Shown here in pieces: positions 34,268-43,874 of a DNA stretch of 64,000 nt. Source of the stretch: Pseudomonadota bacterium. GTDB lineage: Bacteria; Pseudomonadota; Gammaproteobacteria; Burkholderiales; Burkholderiaceae_B. The DNA lies in the NCBI GenBank assembly GCA_023389155.1, contig JAEWEV010000021.1, positions 93,617 through 157,616 on the forward strand, read 5' to 3'. Position 1 is the stretch's first letter, and every line of letters begins with the position of its first letter. Made by a program: the position numbers and the translations under genes. The notes beneath the pieces were generated by a model. The model had not been told where the DNA came from. It was given only the letters and a program-made list of their open reading frames with translations, and made no database searches.

Positions 34268-35917
34268 TTATCCCAGTGCCCGCCACAGCACTTTTCCCGA
34301 TGCGGTTTTGGGGAGTGCCTCGGTGAATGCAATTATTCGCGGCGCTTTGTACGACGCCATCCTGTCACGGCACCAGTCCATGATGTCCCGTTCCGTTACC
34401 GCACCACGACTGTTTTCACGAAGCACGACCCAGGCCTTCACCGTTTCGCCCCGTTTTTCGTCGGTGACGCCGACCACGCACGCCTCCAGGATGGCCGGAT
34501 GTGCATACATCATGGCTTCAACTTCGGCCGGCCAGACTTTGTAGCCCGAGGCATTAATCATGCGTTTGAGTCTGTCCACCATGAAATAGTAGCCGTCCTC
34601 GTCCATGCGTCCCAGATCACCCGTTCGCAGAAAACGCTTATTTTCAATTGTAATAAAGGCCTCTTCCGTTGCCTTGGGACTATTCCAGTAGCCCTGCATG
34701 ACCTGCGGTCCATGCACGATGATTTCTCCCACCTCTCCCTGCGGCACCTCCTTGAAAGTGACAGGATCGATGATGCGGGAATCTACATCAAATATGGGAA
34801 TGCCCAGGCATTGCTTTTTCGGATGACGTTCGGGATTGATATGCGTAGGCGCCATGACTTCTGACATGCCATAGCCTTCGATATAAGTCAGACCGAAATC
34901 ATGGTGCAATTTTTCTGCAACGGCTTCAGGCATGGCTGCACCACCACCGCTGACGCGGGCAATGCTTGACAAGTCATAGGCCGCCAGATCAGGCATGGCC
35001 AGCAGATCAACCACCATGGCGGCAATCAGGGCAAGCCGGCCAACACGATAACGTTCGATGCAGCGTGCCGCCACCCCGCAATCCCATCGCGTCATAATCA
35101 CGTTTGTGGCACCCAGATAGATCGCGCTATTCATCACTCCTTCCATGCCGGTCACATGAAAAAACGGCAGCACCCCCAGGAATACCGCATCCTGATTGCC
35201 ACCGTCATACCAGACGGCCGGAGACACGGTGTTGTACATGGTCGAACGGTGCGTGTGAATGCAACCCTTGGGATGTCCGGTAGTGCCCGACGTATAGGGC
35301 ATGACCGCCATGTCTTCTGGCAGAACGCGAGAGTCTGCGGGCTTGCGCTGGCGTGCAATGGCTGCCTTCCATGACACTACGCCATGACCGGTCAGCTCAA
35401 GGGCAGGCTCTGACACGACATCTGGAAGCCTCAAATCTGTCCCCGCTGCAGGCAGGTAATCGTGATAGGCAGCCACCAGCTTATGGGCGGGCGCTGATGC
35501 CCCCAGCGCAGCAACCTGATCGTGCAGTTCCTGTCCGTAGATAATGACAGAGGCGCCGGTATCACGTATGTAATGCTGCAGTTCTTCAGCACGATTCATC
35601 GGATTGATTGGCACCACCACGGCATCAGCCCGCAAAATTGCGTAATACGCAAGCACATACTGCGGACTGTTCTGCATATACAGCAGGACACGATCCCCCT
35701 TCCGCACGCCGCAATCGTCCTGCAGGAATCCGGCAAGCGAGCACACTTCCTGCAGCACCTGCGCATAACTATAGCTGGCATCGTAATAGACCAGGCAGGG
35801 TTTTTGCGGGTAGCGCCGGGCCGACACCTCCAGATTGGCATGCAGTGAGGTTGCCGGCACACTCAGGCTGATACTGCGACCGCGAGGCCAGACGGACGAA
35901 TAATCCGGACGCATCAT
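34268..35917 (-). CDS. pimA: Acyl-CoA ligase, probable dicarboxylate-CoA ligase (PimA-like)
   Basis: A 549-residue AMP-forming acyl-CoA synthetase. It has the phosphate-binding motif YTSGTTGHPKGCIHTHRS, an A5-type motif IEGYGMSEVMAPTH, the hinge TGDLGRMDEDGYYF and the catalytic Lys near the end (PKTASGKVLWR). Length and start (ARRYPQKPCLVYY) fit PimA of Rhodopseudomonas palustris, which activates pimelate and other dicarboxylates. The pimB gene overlaps its start by four bases. Substrate is inferred from the full pim-type gene set; a medium- or long-chain monocarboxylate is the alternative. Confidence 0.85.
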   Translation of the reverse strand: MMRPDYSSVWPRGRSISLSVPATSLHANLEVSARRYPQKPCLVYYDASYSYAQVLQEVCSLAGFLQDDCGVRKGDRVLLYMQNSPQYVLAYYAILRADAVVVPINPMNRAEELQHYIRDTGASVIIYGQELHDQVAALGASAPAHKLVAAYHDYLPAAGTDLRLPDVVSEPALELTGHGVVSWKAAIARQRKPADSRVLPEDMAVMPYTSGTTGHPKGCIHTHRSTMYNTVSPAVWYDGGNQDAVFLGVLPFFHVTGMEGVMNSAIYLGATNVIMTRWDCGVAARCIERYRVGRLALIAAMVVDLLAMPDLAAYDLSSIARVSGGGAAMPEAVAEKLHHDFGLTYIEGYGMSEVMAPTHINPERHPKKQCLGIPIFDVDSRIIDPVTFKEVPQGEVGEIIVHGPQVMQGYWNSPKATEEAFITIENKRFLRTGDLGRMDEDGYYFMVDRLKRMINASGYKVWPAEVEAMMYAHPAILEACVVGVTDEKRGETVKAWVVLRENSRGAVTERDIMDWCRDRMASYKAPRIIAFTEALPKTASGKVLWRALG

Positions 35918-37092
35918 GCCACTTCAAACAGCCCGGCTGCGCCCTGCCCGCCTCCAATACACATGGTGACCACAACGTATTTGACGCCACGGCGCTTGCC
36001 TTCGATCAGCGCATGGCCAACCATGCGAGCACCGGACACACCATAGGGGTGACCAACAGCAATGGCGCCGCCATTGACATTCAGCCTGTCATCGGGAATA
36101 CCGAGTTTGTCGCGACAGTAAAGAACCTGGCAGGCGAAGGCTTCGTTCAGTTCCCACAGCCCGATATCATCCACTTTCAGGCTCGCCCGTTCCAGCAATC
36201 GGGGGACAGCAAACACCGGACCGATACCCATTTCATCAGGCTCACAACCGGCCACGGCGAATCCCCGGAAAATACCCAACGGAGCTATCCCACGTTGCCG
36301 CGCCAGTTCTGCATCCATTAACACGCAGGCCGACGACCCATCCGAAAACTGGCTGGCGTTACCCGCAGTGATCACCCCTTTGGGAAACACGGTGCGGATT
36401 TTTGACACTGCCTCCAGCGTGGTATCGGGACGGATACCCTCGTCTGCCGATATTGTTATTTCACGGCGCGCAATGCCGCCGGTTGCCTTATCGAACACAC
36501 TCATGACAGTTGTCATGGGTACGATTTCATCATTGAACAGGCCGGCGGCCTGGGCCTGCGCGGCGCGCTGCTGGCTGCGCGCACCGTATTCATCCTGGGC
36601 CTCACGAGTAATGCCGTAACGCTTGGCGACGGTCTCGGCCGTTTGCAGCATACTCCAGTAAAGCTCGGGTTTATGCTGCTTCAGCCAGGGGTCCTGCCGC
36701 ATGAGGTGGTTGATATCATTCTGCACGCAGGAAATACTTTCAACCCCACCGGCAACCATAACCGGAACCTGATCGACAATAATGCGTTGCGCGGCCATCG
36801 CGATCGCCTGCAATCCCGAAGAGCAGAACCGGTTCACAGTCACCCCGCCGGTAGTGACCGGCAAACCCGCCCGCAAGGCAATGGCACGTGCGATATTGCC
36901 GCCCGTCGTGCCTTCAGGAAAGGCAGAGCCGATTATCACATCTTCGATTTCTGCCGGTTCCACGCCGGCGCGTGTCACGGCATGCGACACTGAATGGGCC
37001 CCCAGCGTGGCACCATAAGTCATATTGAATGCACCCTTCCAGGATTTTGCCAATCCGGTTCGGGCGGTGGAAACAATGACGGCTTCTCTCAT
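35914..37092 (-). CDS. pimB: Acetyl-CoA acyltransferase (PimB-like thiolase)
   Basis: A 392-residue thiolase. The nucleophile is in NRFCSSGLQAIAMAAQR, with VNVNGGAIAVGHPYGVSGAR-like and CIGGGQGAAGLF motifs at the C-terminus. It would remove acetyl-CoA in each round. Its last codons overlap the ligase start (ATGA), so pimB and pimA are coupled; pimF ends 56 bases upstream. Confidence 0.88.
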   Translation of the reverse strand: MREAVIVSTARTGLAKSWKGAFNMTYGATLGAHSVSHAVTRAGVEPAEIEDVIIGSAFPEGTTGGNIARAIALRAGLPVTTGGVTVNRFCSSGLQAIAMAAQRIIVDQVPVMVAGGVESISCVQNDINHLMRQDPWLKQHKPELYWSMLQTAETVAKRYGITREAQDEYGARSQQRAAQAQAAGLFNDEIVPMTTVMSVFDKATGGIARREITISADEGIRPDTTLEAVSKIRTVFPKGVITAGNASQFSDGSSACVLMDAELARQRGIAPLGIFRGFAVAGCEPDEMGIGPVFAVPRLLERASLKVDDIGLWELNEAFACQVLYCRDKLGIPDDRLNVNGGAIAVGHPYGVSGARMVGHALIEGKRRGVKYVVVTMCIGGGQGAAGLFEVA

Positions 37093-37148
37093 GTCTCTTC
37101 TCCAGAATGTTTCTTACTGCTGATCGTATCAACCCGGCATTATCGTGC

Positions 37149-39233
37149 TTATTTCAGCGCTTCGCCGCTCTTGGCGTGCTGCTCCAGCAGTGCTGCCGGT
37201 TTCCAGGCTTGCGGTCTGGCCGATGTTGCACCGAACTTGCGAAGGGCCCGCAAGACATTGAAGAGACCAGCCTGTTGCGCATAGTGCATTGGACCGCCAC
37301 GATGCAGAGGGAAGCCGTAGCCATTCAGGTAAACAATGTCGATATCGGAAGCACGCAGGGCGATGCCCTCTTCCAGAATTTTGGCGCCTTCATTGGCCAG
37401 CGCATAAACGCAGCGTTCTACGATTTCCTGATCGCTGAATTTGCGAGGTTCGATCCCCTTTTCCTTGCGGAAGGTCTCGATCAGTTTTTCTACTTCGGGA
37501 TCAACCTGGGGTTTGCGATCCCCAGCGACATAGCGATACCAGCCAGCACCGGTTTTCTGTCCGAAGCGGCCAGCCTCGCATAGCCTATCGGCAACCACTT
37601 CTTCGTAGCCTTGCGGATCGGCTTCTTTTCTGCGCTTGCGGATTGCCCAGCCAATATCCAGGCCAGCCAGATCGCCCACGCGATAGGGACCCATGGCAAA
37701 GCCGAAATTTTCCAGGGCACGGTCGATCTGTGAGGGCGAAGCGCCCTGCAGCATGACTTCGTCTGCCGCATCACGATAGGAATACAGCATGCGATTACCG
37801 ATAAAGCCGTCGCACACACCCGAGACCACCGGCTTTTTGCCGATTTTCTTGCCCATATCGATACATGTTGCCAGAACGTCCTTGGCCGTCTTTTCGCCGC
37901 GTACGATTTCCAGCAACTTCATGACGTTTGCCGGGCTGAAAAAATGCAGGCCAATCACGTCTCCGGGACGCTTGGTGAACGAAGCGATTTTGTCCACATC
38001 CAGCGTCGATGTATTGGAGGCCATAATCGCGCCCGGTTTGATGACACGGTCAAGTTCGCGAAAGACCACTTCCTTGACTCCCATGTCTTCAAACACCGCT
38101 TCAATCACCAGATCCACTTCGTTCAGGGCATCATAGGACAGCGTTGTGGAAAGCAGGTTCATGCGCTCCTCCACCTCTTCCGCCGTAATCCTTCCCTTCT
38201 TCATGGTGTTTTCGTAGTTCTTGCGAATGGTGGCAACTCCACGCTGCAGCGCTTCTTCTTTCTGCTCCAGCAGGACCACTGGAATGCCGGCATTCAGATA
38301 GTTCATACTGATGCCCCCACCCATCGTTCCGGCGCCGATCACGCCAACACGGGCAATAGGACGCAGAGGGGTATCGGCCGGGATATCGGGAATCTTGGTC
38401 GCTGCGCGTTCTGCCGCGAACACATGGCGCAGCGCAAGGGACGCTGGCGAGGTCATCAGCTGGGTAAATTGCTGACGCTCAAAGGCAAGCCCTTCGTCAA
38501 ATGACATTTGTGTACTTGCGGCGACCGCTTCCACGCAGGCGGCAGGTGCCGGAAACTTCGCAGATGCTGCCTTGGCCGCATTGCGGGCGTTCAGCAGTAA
38601 CCCTTCGGCATCGGCATCTTCAACCTTGAGATCACGAATGCGTTTGAGCGGCGCATCACTGGCCAGGCTTCCGGCAAACTCAATTGCAGCGGCTTGTGGA
38701 TCACCGTCAACCACCTTATCAAACAACGCGGTGTCGGCCAGCGCAGCAGCCTTCACGATTTGCCCCGACGTAATCATGTTCAGGGCTTTTTCCAGCCCGA
38801 CCACGCGTGGTAATCGTTGCGTCCCGCCCGCACCCGGCAGAATGCCAAGTTTGACCTCAGGCAGACCCACTTTGGCTGCTGCTGCCGCAACGCGATAATG
38901 CGCGGCCAGCGCCAGCTCCAGTCCGCCGCCCAGGCACACACCATTAATGGCTGCCACAACGGGTTTCGCAGACTGCTCCAGAACCTCAATTACGGTACGC
39001 AGCGTTGGAGCCTGAGAGGCCTTGGGCGTCCCAAACTCTGTCACATCGGCGCCACCCGAAAACGCACGTTCAGATCCGCCTATCACAATTGCACGAATTG
39101 CAGGGTTGCCGTTGGCACGATCCACCCCTTCTACGATCGCTGTGCGCAGTCCAAGTCCGAGCCCGTTCACCGGCGGGTTATTGAAAGTAATAACGGCAAC
39201 GCCGTCCTTTTCTTCGTAGAACGCATGATCCAT
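37149..39233 (-). CDS. pimF: Bifunctional enoyl-CoA hydratase/3-hydroxyacyl-CoA dehydrogenase (PimF-like)
   Basis: A 694-residue two-domain enzyme. Residues 1-190 form the crotonase domain (GSERAFSGGADVTEFG, GGGLELALAAHYRVA, PEVKLGILPGAGGTQRLPR). A Rossmann domain follows from about 290 (VGVIGAGTMGGGISMNYL) with SNTSTLDVDKIA and HFFSPANVMKLLEIV, then two HCDH C-terminal domains. I chose ATG 39233 because AAGGAGA lies seven bases before; an upstream in-frame ATG (39305) adds 24 unsupported residues. It is the first gene of the minus-strand run and is divergent from pimC. Confidence 0.9.
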   Translation of the reverse strand: MDHAFYEEKDGVAVITFNNPPVNGLGLGLRTAIVEGVDRANGNPAIRAIVIGGSERAFSGGADVTEFGTPKASQAPTLRTVIEVLEQSAKPVVAAINGVCLGGGLELALAAHYRVAAAAAKVGLPEVKLGILPGAGGTQRLPRVVGLEKALNMITSGQIVKAAALADTALFDKVVDGDPQAAAIEFAGSLASDAPLKRIRDLKVEDADAEGLLLNARNAAKAASAKFPAPAACVEAVAASTQMSFDEGLAFERQQFTQLMTSPASLALRHVFAAERAATKIPDIPADTPLRPIARVGVIGAGTMGGGISMNYLNAGIPVVLLEQKEEALQRGVATIRKNYENTMKKGRITAEEVEERMNLLSTTLSYDALNEVDLVIEAVFEDMGVKEVVFRELDRVIKPGAIMASNTSTLDVDKIASFTKRPGDVIGLHFFSPANVMKLLEIVRGEKTAKDVLATCIDMGKKIGKKPVVSGVCDGFIGNRMLYSYRDAADEVMLQGASPSQIDRALENFGFAMGPYRVGDLAGLDIGWAIRKRRKEADPQGYEEVVADRLCEAGRFGQKTGAGWYRYVAGDRKPQVDPEVEKLIETFRKEKGIEPRKFSDQEIVERCVYALANEGAKILEEGIALRASDIDIVYLNGYGFPLHRGGPMHYAQQAGLFNVLRALRKFGATSARPQAWKPAALLEQHAKSGEALK

Positions 39234-39574
39234 GGCGTGTGTCTCCTTGTCGGGCCAGATTGATGATGGAGGGACTAACAATGCTCCGGCAAAATTGTTT
39301 TGCATAGCAGAACTATTGCACCCACTGATCTCTGGATAGTACTATCTGGGCCACCCGACTGTAAAGTGATTTGTGGGCCTGGATCAATTCTGCATCATGA
39401 GTACGCCGGCCTTTCCATTTACAGGATTGCTCGCTATAATGAATTCCATAAATCAATTACTAATTCCACACTGCAGAACATTTCGCATTTATCGCCCGTT
39501 TACCCCAGTCCAAACCGGCCACGTATCTGCGGTTTCAGCATCCGAGCCTGAAGACTTGAATAGGAAGACCACTC
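39234..39574. promoter_or_regulatory. Divergent promoter region of the pim locus
   Basis: No gene in these 341 bases. A 12-bp perfect palindrome GATAGTACTATC (39335-39346) is a possible operator. A TATAAT (39435-39440) lies 17 bases after TTTCCA (39412-39417), a plausible promoter for pimC. Confidence 0.5.
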
Positions 39575-40771
39575 ATGGATATCCGCTACACCCCCGAACA
39601 ACTGGCATTCCGCGACTCGGTTCGCGCATTTCTGGAAACGGCAGTTCCAGCTACGGTTCGCGACAAAACCAATCAGTGCCTTCCTCTGACCAAAGCCGAA
39701 AGACAGCAGTGGCAGCGTAGCCTGTTTGAGAAAGGCTGGGGCGCACCATCCTGGCCAGTAGAATTCGGCGGTACCGGCTGGGACGCCGTTCAGCGCCATA
39801 TCTTTGAAGAAGAATGTGCTGCCTTCGGCGCACCGGAGCAATTGCCATTTGGCCTGAAAATGGTTGCTCCCGTGATCCAGAAGTATGGCAACGCCCAGCA
39901 GCATGAGCGCTTCCTTCCACGCATCCTTTCGGGCGAAGACTGGTGGTGTCAGGGCTACTCGGAACCCGGTGCCGGCTCAGATCTTGCCTCCCTGAAAACG
40001 ACCGCCGTACGCGACGGGGACGACTATATCGTCAACGGCCAGAAAACGTGGACCACCCTTGCCCAGCATGCAGACTGGATCTTCTGCCTGGTTCGCACCA
40101 ACCCCGAAGTGCGCAAGCAGGAAGGCATTTCGTTTCTTCTTATTGACATGAAAACCCCCGGCATTACCGTCAGACCCATCATCATGCTGGATGACGGACA
40201 CGAAGTAAACGAAGTGTGGCTGGAGAATGTCCGTGTGCCCGCCGAAAACCTGATCGGCGAAGAAAACAAGGGCTGGACCTACGCAAAATTTCTGCTTGGT
40301 CATGAGCGTACCAATATTGCCCGAGTAGGCCGCTCCAAAGCGGCGCTGCAGCTTGTCAAGACGGCGGCGGCCAAACAGATTGGCAACGACGGCCAGCCAC
40401 TATTGCAGGATGTTCGCTTTCGCGATCGGCTGGCACAGGTGGAACTGGATCTAATGGCACTTGAAATTACCAATCTGAAACTGATTTCCCAGGAAGGCAG
40501 TCATCATGCGCCGGGGCCAGAAGCCTCTATTCTCAAAGTGAAAGGCTCTGAAATCCAGCAGGCCATTACCGCCCTGGCCTCCCAGGTCGCCGGCCCCTAC
40601 GCTGCAGCACATATCCTGCCTGACGACCAGGTGCATGAACTGTCCGCTGCATTCCCCCAGGCGCAGGAACATATGACGGCGCAGTATTTCAATTACCGCA
40701 AAACTACCATTTACGGCGGATCCAACGAAGTGCAAAAAAGCATTATCTGCCGGATGATTCTGGGCCTGTAA
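39575..40771 (+). CDS. pimC: Acyl-CoA dehydrogenase, PimC-like large subunit
   Basis: A 398-residue FAD acyl-CoA dehydrogenase. It has CQGYSEPGAGSDLASLKTTA, GQKTWTTLAQHADW and the end motif YGGSNEVQKSI. The Glu usual in YEGTxxIQ enzymes is replaced by Gly, as in heteromeric dehydrogenases that place the base elsewhere. AGGAAG precedes the ATG. It pairs with the next, smaller dehydrogenase 56 bases downstream, matching PimC-PimD of dicarboxylate oxidation. Confidence 0.85.
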   Translation: MDIRYTPEQLAFRDSVRAFLETAVPATVRDKTNQCLPLTKAERQQWQRSLFEKGWGAPSWPVEFGGTGWDAVQRHIFEEECAAFGAPEQLPFGLKMVAPVIQKYGNAQQHERFLPRILSGEDWWCQGYSEPGAGSDLASLKTTAVRDGDDYIVNGQKTWTTLAQHADWIFCLVRTNPEVRKQEGISFLLIDMKTPGITVRPIIMLDDGHEVNEVWLENVRVPAENLIGEENKGWTYAKFLLGHERTNIARVGRSKAALQLVKTAAAKQIGNDGQPLLQDVRFRDRLAQVELDLMALEITNLKLISQEGSHHAPGPEASILKVKGSEIQQAITALASQVAGPYAAAHILPDDQVHELSAAFPQAQEHMTAQYFNYRKTTIYGGSNEVQKSIICRMILGL

Positions 40772-40827
40772 ACCGCCCGCCCTCTTTCCCCTGATTACAG
40801 ACACAGAATACATACGGAGTCATCCAC

Positions 40828-41991
40828 ATGGACTTTACCTTTACCGAAGAACAGCTCGCTCTGCAGGACACGCTTGAACGCTTTGTCGACAAAGACTATA
40901 CCTTTGAACAGCGACGTAAAAACCTGGCAGCGCAGCGTCATTTCAATGACACAACCTGGGCGTCATTTGCAGATCTGGGCATTCTTGCCTTGCCGTTTTC
41001 CGAAGAAGACGGGGGCCTGGGCGGCACACCACTGGACACCTATCTGGTCATGCGCACCCTGGCCAAAGGACTGGTTCTTGAGCCCTATATCAGTACGGTC
41101 GTGCTGTCCGGCACATTCCTGCAACAGCACGCCACCCCCGAACAGCGCAGCGTTCTGATCCCGGCCATTGCCGATGGGTCAGCACGCTTTGCGTTTGCGC
41201 ATTACGACATGGAATCACGCTACCAGGAATCACGGATCCATACCCATGCCACAAAGAACGGGAACAAGTGGGTTCTCAAGGGCCACAAGGCCATGGTGGT
41301 AGATGCGCCCGTCTGCGACCACTGGCTGATAACAGCCCGAACATCCGGCGACGTCAGTGACAGCAACGGCCTGTCGGTGTTTCTGGTCAAGGCAGACCAG
41401 CCTGGTATTACGGTCAAATCCTATCGTTTGCACGATGGCCACCTGGCCGCCGATCTTGTCATTAACAACGCAGAAGTGTCTGCAGAGGCGCTGATCGGAG
41501 CAGCGGATACGGCGCACGGTGCAATCATGCTGGCGCTGGCAGCAACCAACTCGGCACTGGCCGCAGAAGCCGCCGGCCTGATACAGGCCATGAACGAGGC
41601 CACCCTGGAATACTTGAAAACGCGCAAGCAGTTTGGCGTTGCCATTGGCACTTTTCAGGCGCTGCAGCATCGCATGGCCGACATGGCCATTGCCGCGGAA
41701 CAGGCTACCTCCATGGCGTTGCTGGCAGCCATCAGTCAATCCGCTGACAATCCTCAGGAACGAATCAGTAAAGGCGCCGCGGCAAGAGTGCTGCTTGCCA
41801 GGCTGTCGCGCCATGTAGGCGAAGAGGCCGTGCAGCTTCACGGTGGCATGGGCGTAACCGACGAACTGGTGGTACCGCATTATTTCAAACGTGCTACCGT
41901 GCTCAATACCCAGTATGGCGATGCAGACTTCCATTTGCAGCGTTATAGTGATAGCCTGCTCGACTCTGCAACTGCCCGAAATCCCGCCTGA
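40828..41991 (+). CDS. pimD: Acyl-CoA dehydrogenase, PimD-like small subunit
   Basis: A 387-residue divergent acyl-CoA dehydrogenase. The N-terminal domain keeps PFSEEDGGLGGTPLDTYLVM, but the TEPxxGSD flavin stretch is degenerate (FAHYDMESRYQE) and the C-terminal YEGT motif is absent (VQLHGGMGVTDELVVPHYFK then NTQYGD). Such a subunit is expected to act only as half of a heteromer with PimC. It is followed 15 bases later by a thioesterase gene. Confidence 0.83.
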   Translation: MDFTFTEEQLALQDTLERFVDKDYTFEQRRKNLAAQRHFNDTTWASFADLGILALPFSEEDGGLGGTPLDTYLVMRTLAKGLVLEPYISTVVLSGTFLQQHATPEQRSVLIPAIADGSARFAFAHYDMESRYQESRIHTHATKNGNKWVLKGHKAMVVDAPVCDHWLITARTSGDVSDSNGLSVFLVKADQPGITVKSYRLHDGHLAADLVINNAEVSAEALIGAADTAHGAIMLALAATNSALAAEAAGLIQAMNEATLEYLKTRKQFGVAIGTFQALQHRMADMAIAAEQATSMALLAAISQSADNPQERISKGAAARVLLARLSRHVGEEAVQLHGGMGVTDELVVPHYFKRATVLNTQYGDADFHLQRYSDSLLDSATARNPA

Positions 41992-42006
41992 GGAAACGCG
42001 AATAAT

Positions 42007-42432
42007 ATGACTGATCAGACCATTCCAGAAAACTATCGGCTGCTGGATCGCTTCAGCCCCTTCTCTGATTTGACCGGACCTTTCTATGAAAAAATTGTAG
42101 ACAACCGTCATGCCGGCATCGCCATTCGCATTCAGGCGTCTCATCTGAACAAGATTGGCGTGGGCCATGGCGGCATCGTCATGACGGTGGCAGACAATGC
42201 TTTTGGCGATGCCATTCTCAACGCCCACGACGAACCCGTTTCATTTGTCACCATGTCACTGACCTGTGAATTCATGTCCGCAGTGCGAGAAGGCGATTGG
42301 CTGGAAGCCACGGTCGATATACAACGCAAGGGAAAGCGGGTGATATTTGCCAATTGTGATTTGCGGGTGGGCGACAAAAAGGTGGCGTTTGCCACCGCGC
42401 TCTTTTCCATGGTAGAAAAGAAAGTGGGCTGA
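42007..42432 (+). CDS. PaaI-family hotdog thioesterase
   Basis: A 141-residue hotdog-fold acyl-CoA thioesterase. The central helix region NKIGVGHGGIVMTVADNAFGDAI has the typical HGG motif, and SLTCEFMSAVREGDWLEATVDI follows. It probably frees CoA from dead-end acyl-CoAs made by the pim enzymes. It is the third gene after pimC-pimD. Confidence 0.85.
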   Translation: MTDQTIPENYRLLDRFSPFSDLTGPFYEKIVDNRHAGIAIRIQASHLNKIGVGHGGIVMTVADNAFGDAILNAHDEPVSFVTMSLTCEFMSAVREGDWLEATVDIQRKGKRVIFANCDLRVGDKKVAFATALFSMVEKKVG

Positions 42433-42677
42433 TGTAACGGAAAGCCGGGCGATCACGCCGCCAACCGTTCGCTGGATGCGCAGGCACAGGTTGCACGCAG
42501 TGGCCTCAAGGCGTTTCCGGCAATCTGCTAAAGCCCCAATAAAACCCCAATAAAGACATAAGGCGGGTATACGTCGCCGGGGCGCAGTTTGCCACACAAG
42601 GAAAAATGCCGACTTCGTCGATTCACAACGAAATTCGCCGCGCCGGGTAAATGCTCGACCCACCGACTCTAAAAAAA
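42433..42677. other. Gap between the thioesterase and iclR genes
   Basis: Convergent gap with no gene. CCCCAATAAA is repeated in tandem at 42534-42543 and 42545-42554. I see no clear terminator. Confidence 0.4.
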
Positions 42678-43499
42678 TCAGGCCGGTTGCCCTACCGTCT
42701 CTTTGAGCTTGCGAACGACCTCCAGTAGTCGGGGCCTGGCCTCATCCAGCAGAAAACGCTCGGACAGGTTAAACGACGGCCCACCGCAACTAATAGCCAT
42801 GATGGGAAACTGGCGTCCCAGATTCAATCCGACCGCAATGGCATTCACATCCTTTTGCCAGTCACCGAAAGAGCAGGTGCAGCCCAGCGTCTCGTAATCG
42901 GACAATGACGAGGAGATACCGGCCATTAATGCGTCACTGGCCTGCTCGTCCAACTCCCGGACACGACCGAAAATTTCTTCCCGCTCCTGAACCGGTATCT
43001 CTGCCAGATACGCGCGCCCCATTGCAGTGGACACAATGGGAATGCGTGCCCCCACATCCATACTTAGCGTCAGCGCAGACCGGCTGCGGCAGTTTTCCAG
43101 ATACAGCATGGATAAACGATCTCGCGTACCCAGCGTGACCATGCCCTGCGTCTCATCAGCCAATGCCTGCATCAACGGCCGGGCGACCTGGCGAATATCA
43201 AGTCTGGCCAGCAGGCCCACGCCCAGCGAGAGTGTCGCAATACCCAACTGATACTTGCTGCTCTCTTCATCATGTGTCAGATAGCCCAGCCGCGTCAGCG
43301 TATAGGTGATCCGAGACACGGTGGACTTTGGCAGCTTGCATCGCTGGGCGATCTCCTGATTGCCCAGCACCTTGTTTCCAGACCGAAAGCACGCCAGCAC
43401 GTCAAGCCCACGCGCAATGGCCGTGATGAAATGCCGGTCATCCTCGTACTCACTGGCCAATGGAGGTTTGTTGATCGTTTTCCTGATGTCAGTTGTCAT
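42678..43499 (-). CDS. IclR-family transcriptional regulator
   Basis: A 273-residue IclR-type regulator: winged helix-turn-helix at about residues 30-80 (LGNQEIAQRCKLPKSTVSRITYTL), effector domain after (GARIPIVSTAMGRAYLAEIP, AIAVGLNL, MAISCGGPSF). ATG 43499 has AAAGG about 12 bases upstream; an in-frame ATG at 43565 adds 22 residues of uncertain value. It is divergent from the NMO-ECH-ACAD operon (43875) and convergent with the pimCD run, so it may control either. IclR proteins often govern aromatic and dicarboxylate catabolism. Confidence 0.88.
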   Translation of the reverse strand: MTTDIRKTINKPPLASEYEDDRHFITAIARGLDVLACFRSGNKVLGNQEIAQRCKLPKSTVSRITYTLTRLGYLTHDEESSKYQLGIATLSLGVGLLARLDIRQVARPLMQALADETQGMVTLGTRDRLSMLYLENCRSRSALTLSMDVGARIPIVSTAMGRAYLAEIPVQEREEIFGRVRELDEQASDALMAGISSSLSDYETLGCTCSFGDWQKDVNAIAVGLNLGRQFPIMAISCGGPSFNLSERFLLDEARPRLLEVVRKLKETVGQPA

Positions 43500-43874
43500 A
43501 ATTAGAAATTGCCTTTGTAATTCCAATAGGCAGAATATAAAATCCAGATTGTTTTGGCTGCGCACGCGTTGGCATTGGTGCCGACCATTGCAATGATACT
43601 CGTTTTATACTATGTTTAAAAAGAAAATTTCATTGCCCGTCTGTGCAGAGTAGACTATGATTAACGCATTGCATAGTGAAATTCGTAAATCACAATTGTA
43701 CCGCACTGCGGAATGTTATTTCAAATTTCGCTATCTTCTGGCCACCAGGCCTGCCCGCGCGTCGCACTCTGTTGTGCAGTCGGCATGCCGGCGGGCATCG
43801 TTCGTGTCAGACGCATACGCTCACGCATGCGCACCAGCACGACAATTGACATCATCTGACTGAGGTTGCTTTAC
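43500..43874. promoter_or_regulatory. Divergent control region iclR / NMO operon
   Basis: No gene in 375 bases. A short inverted repeat CCGCA-C-TGCGG at 43701-43711 resembles IclR-family half-site geometry and is a candidate operator. The region is AT-rich near 43600-43740. Confidence 0.4.
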
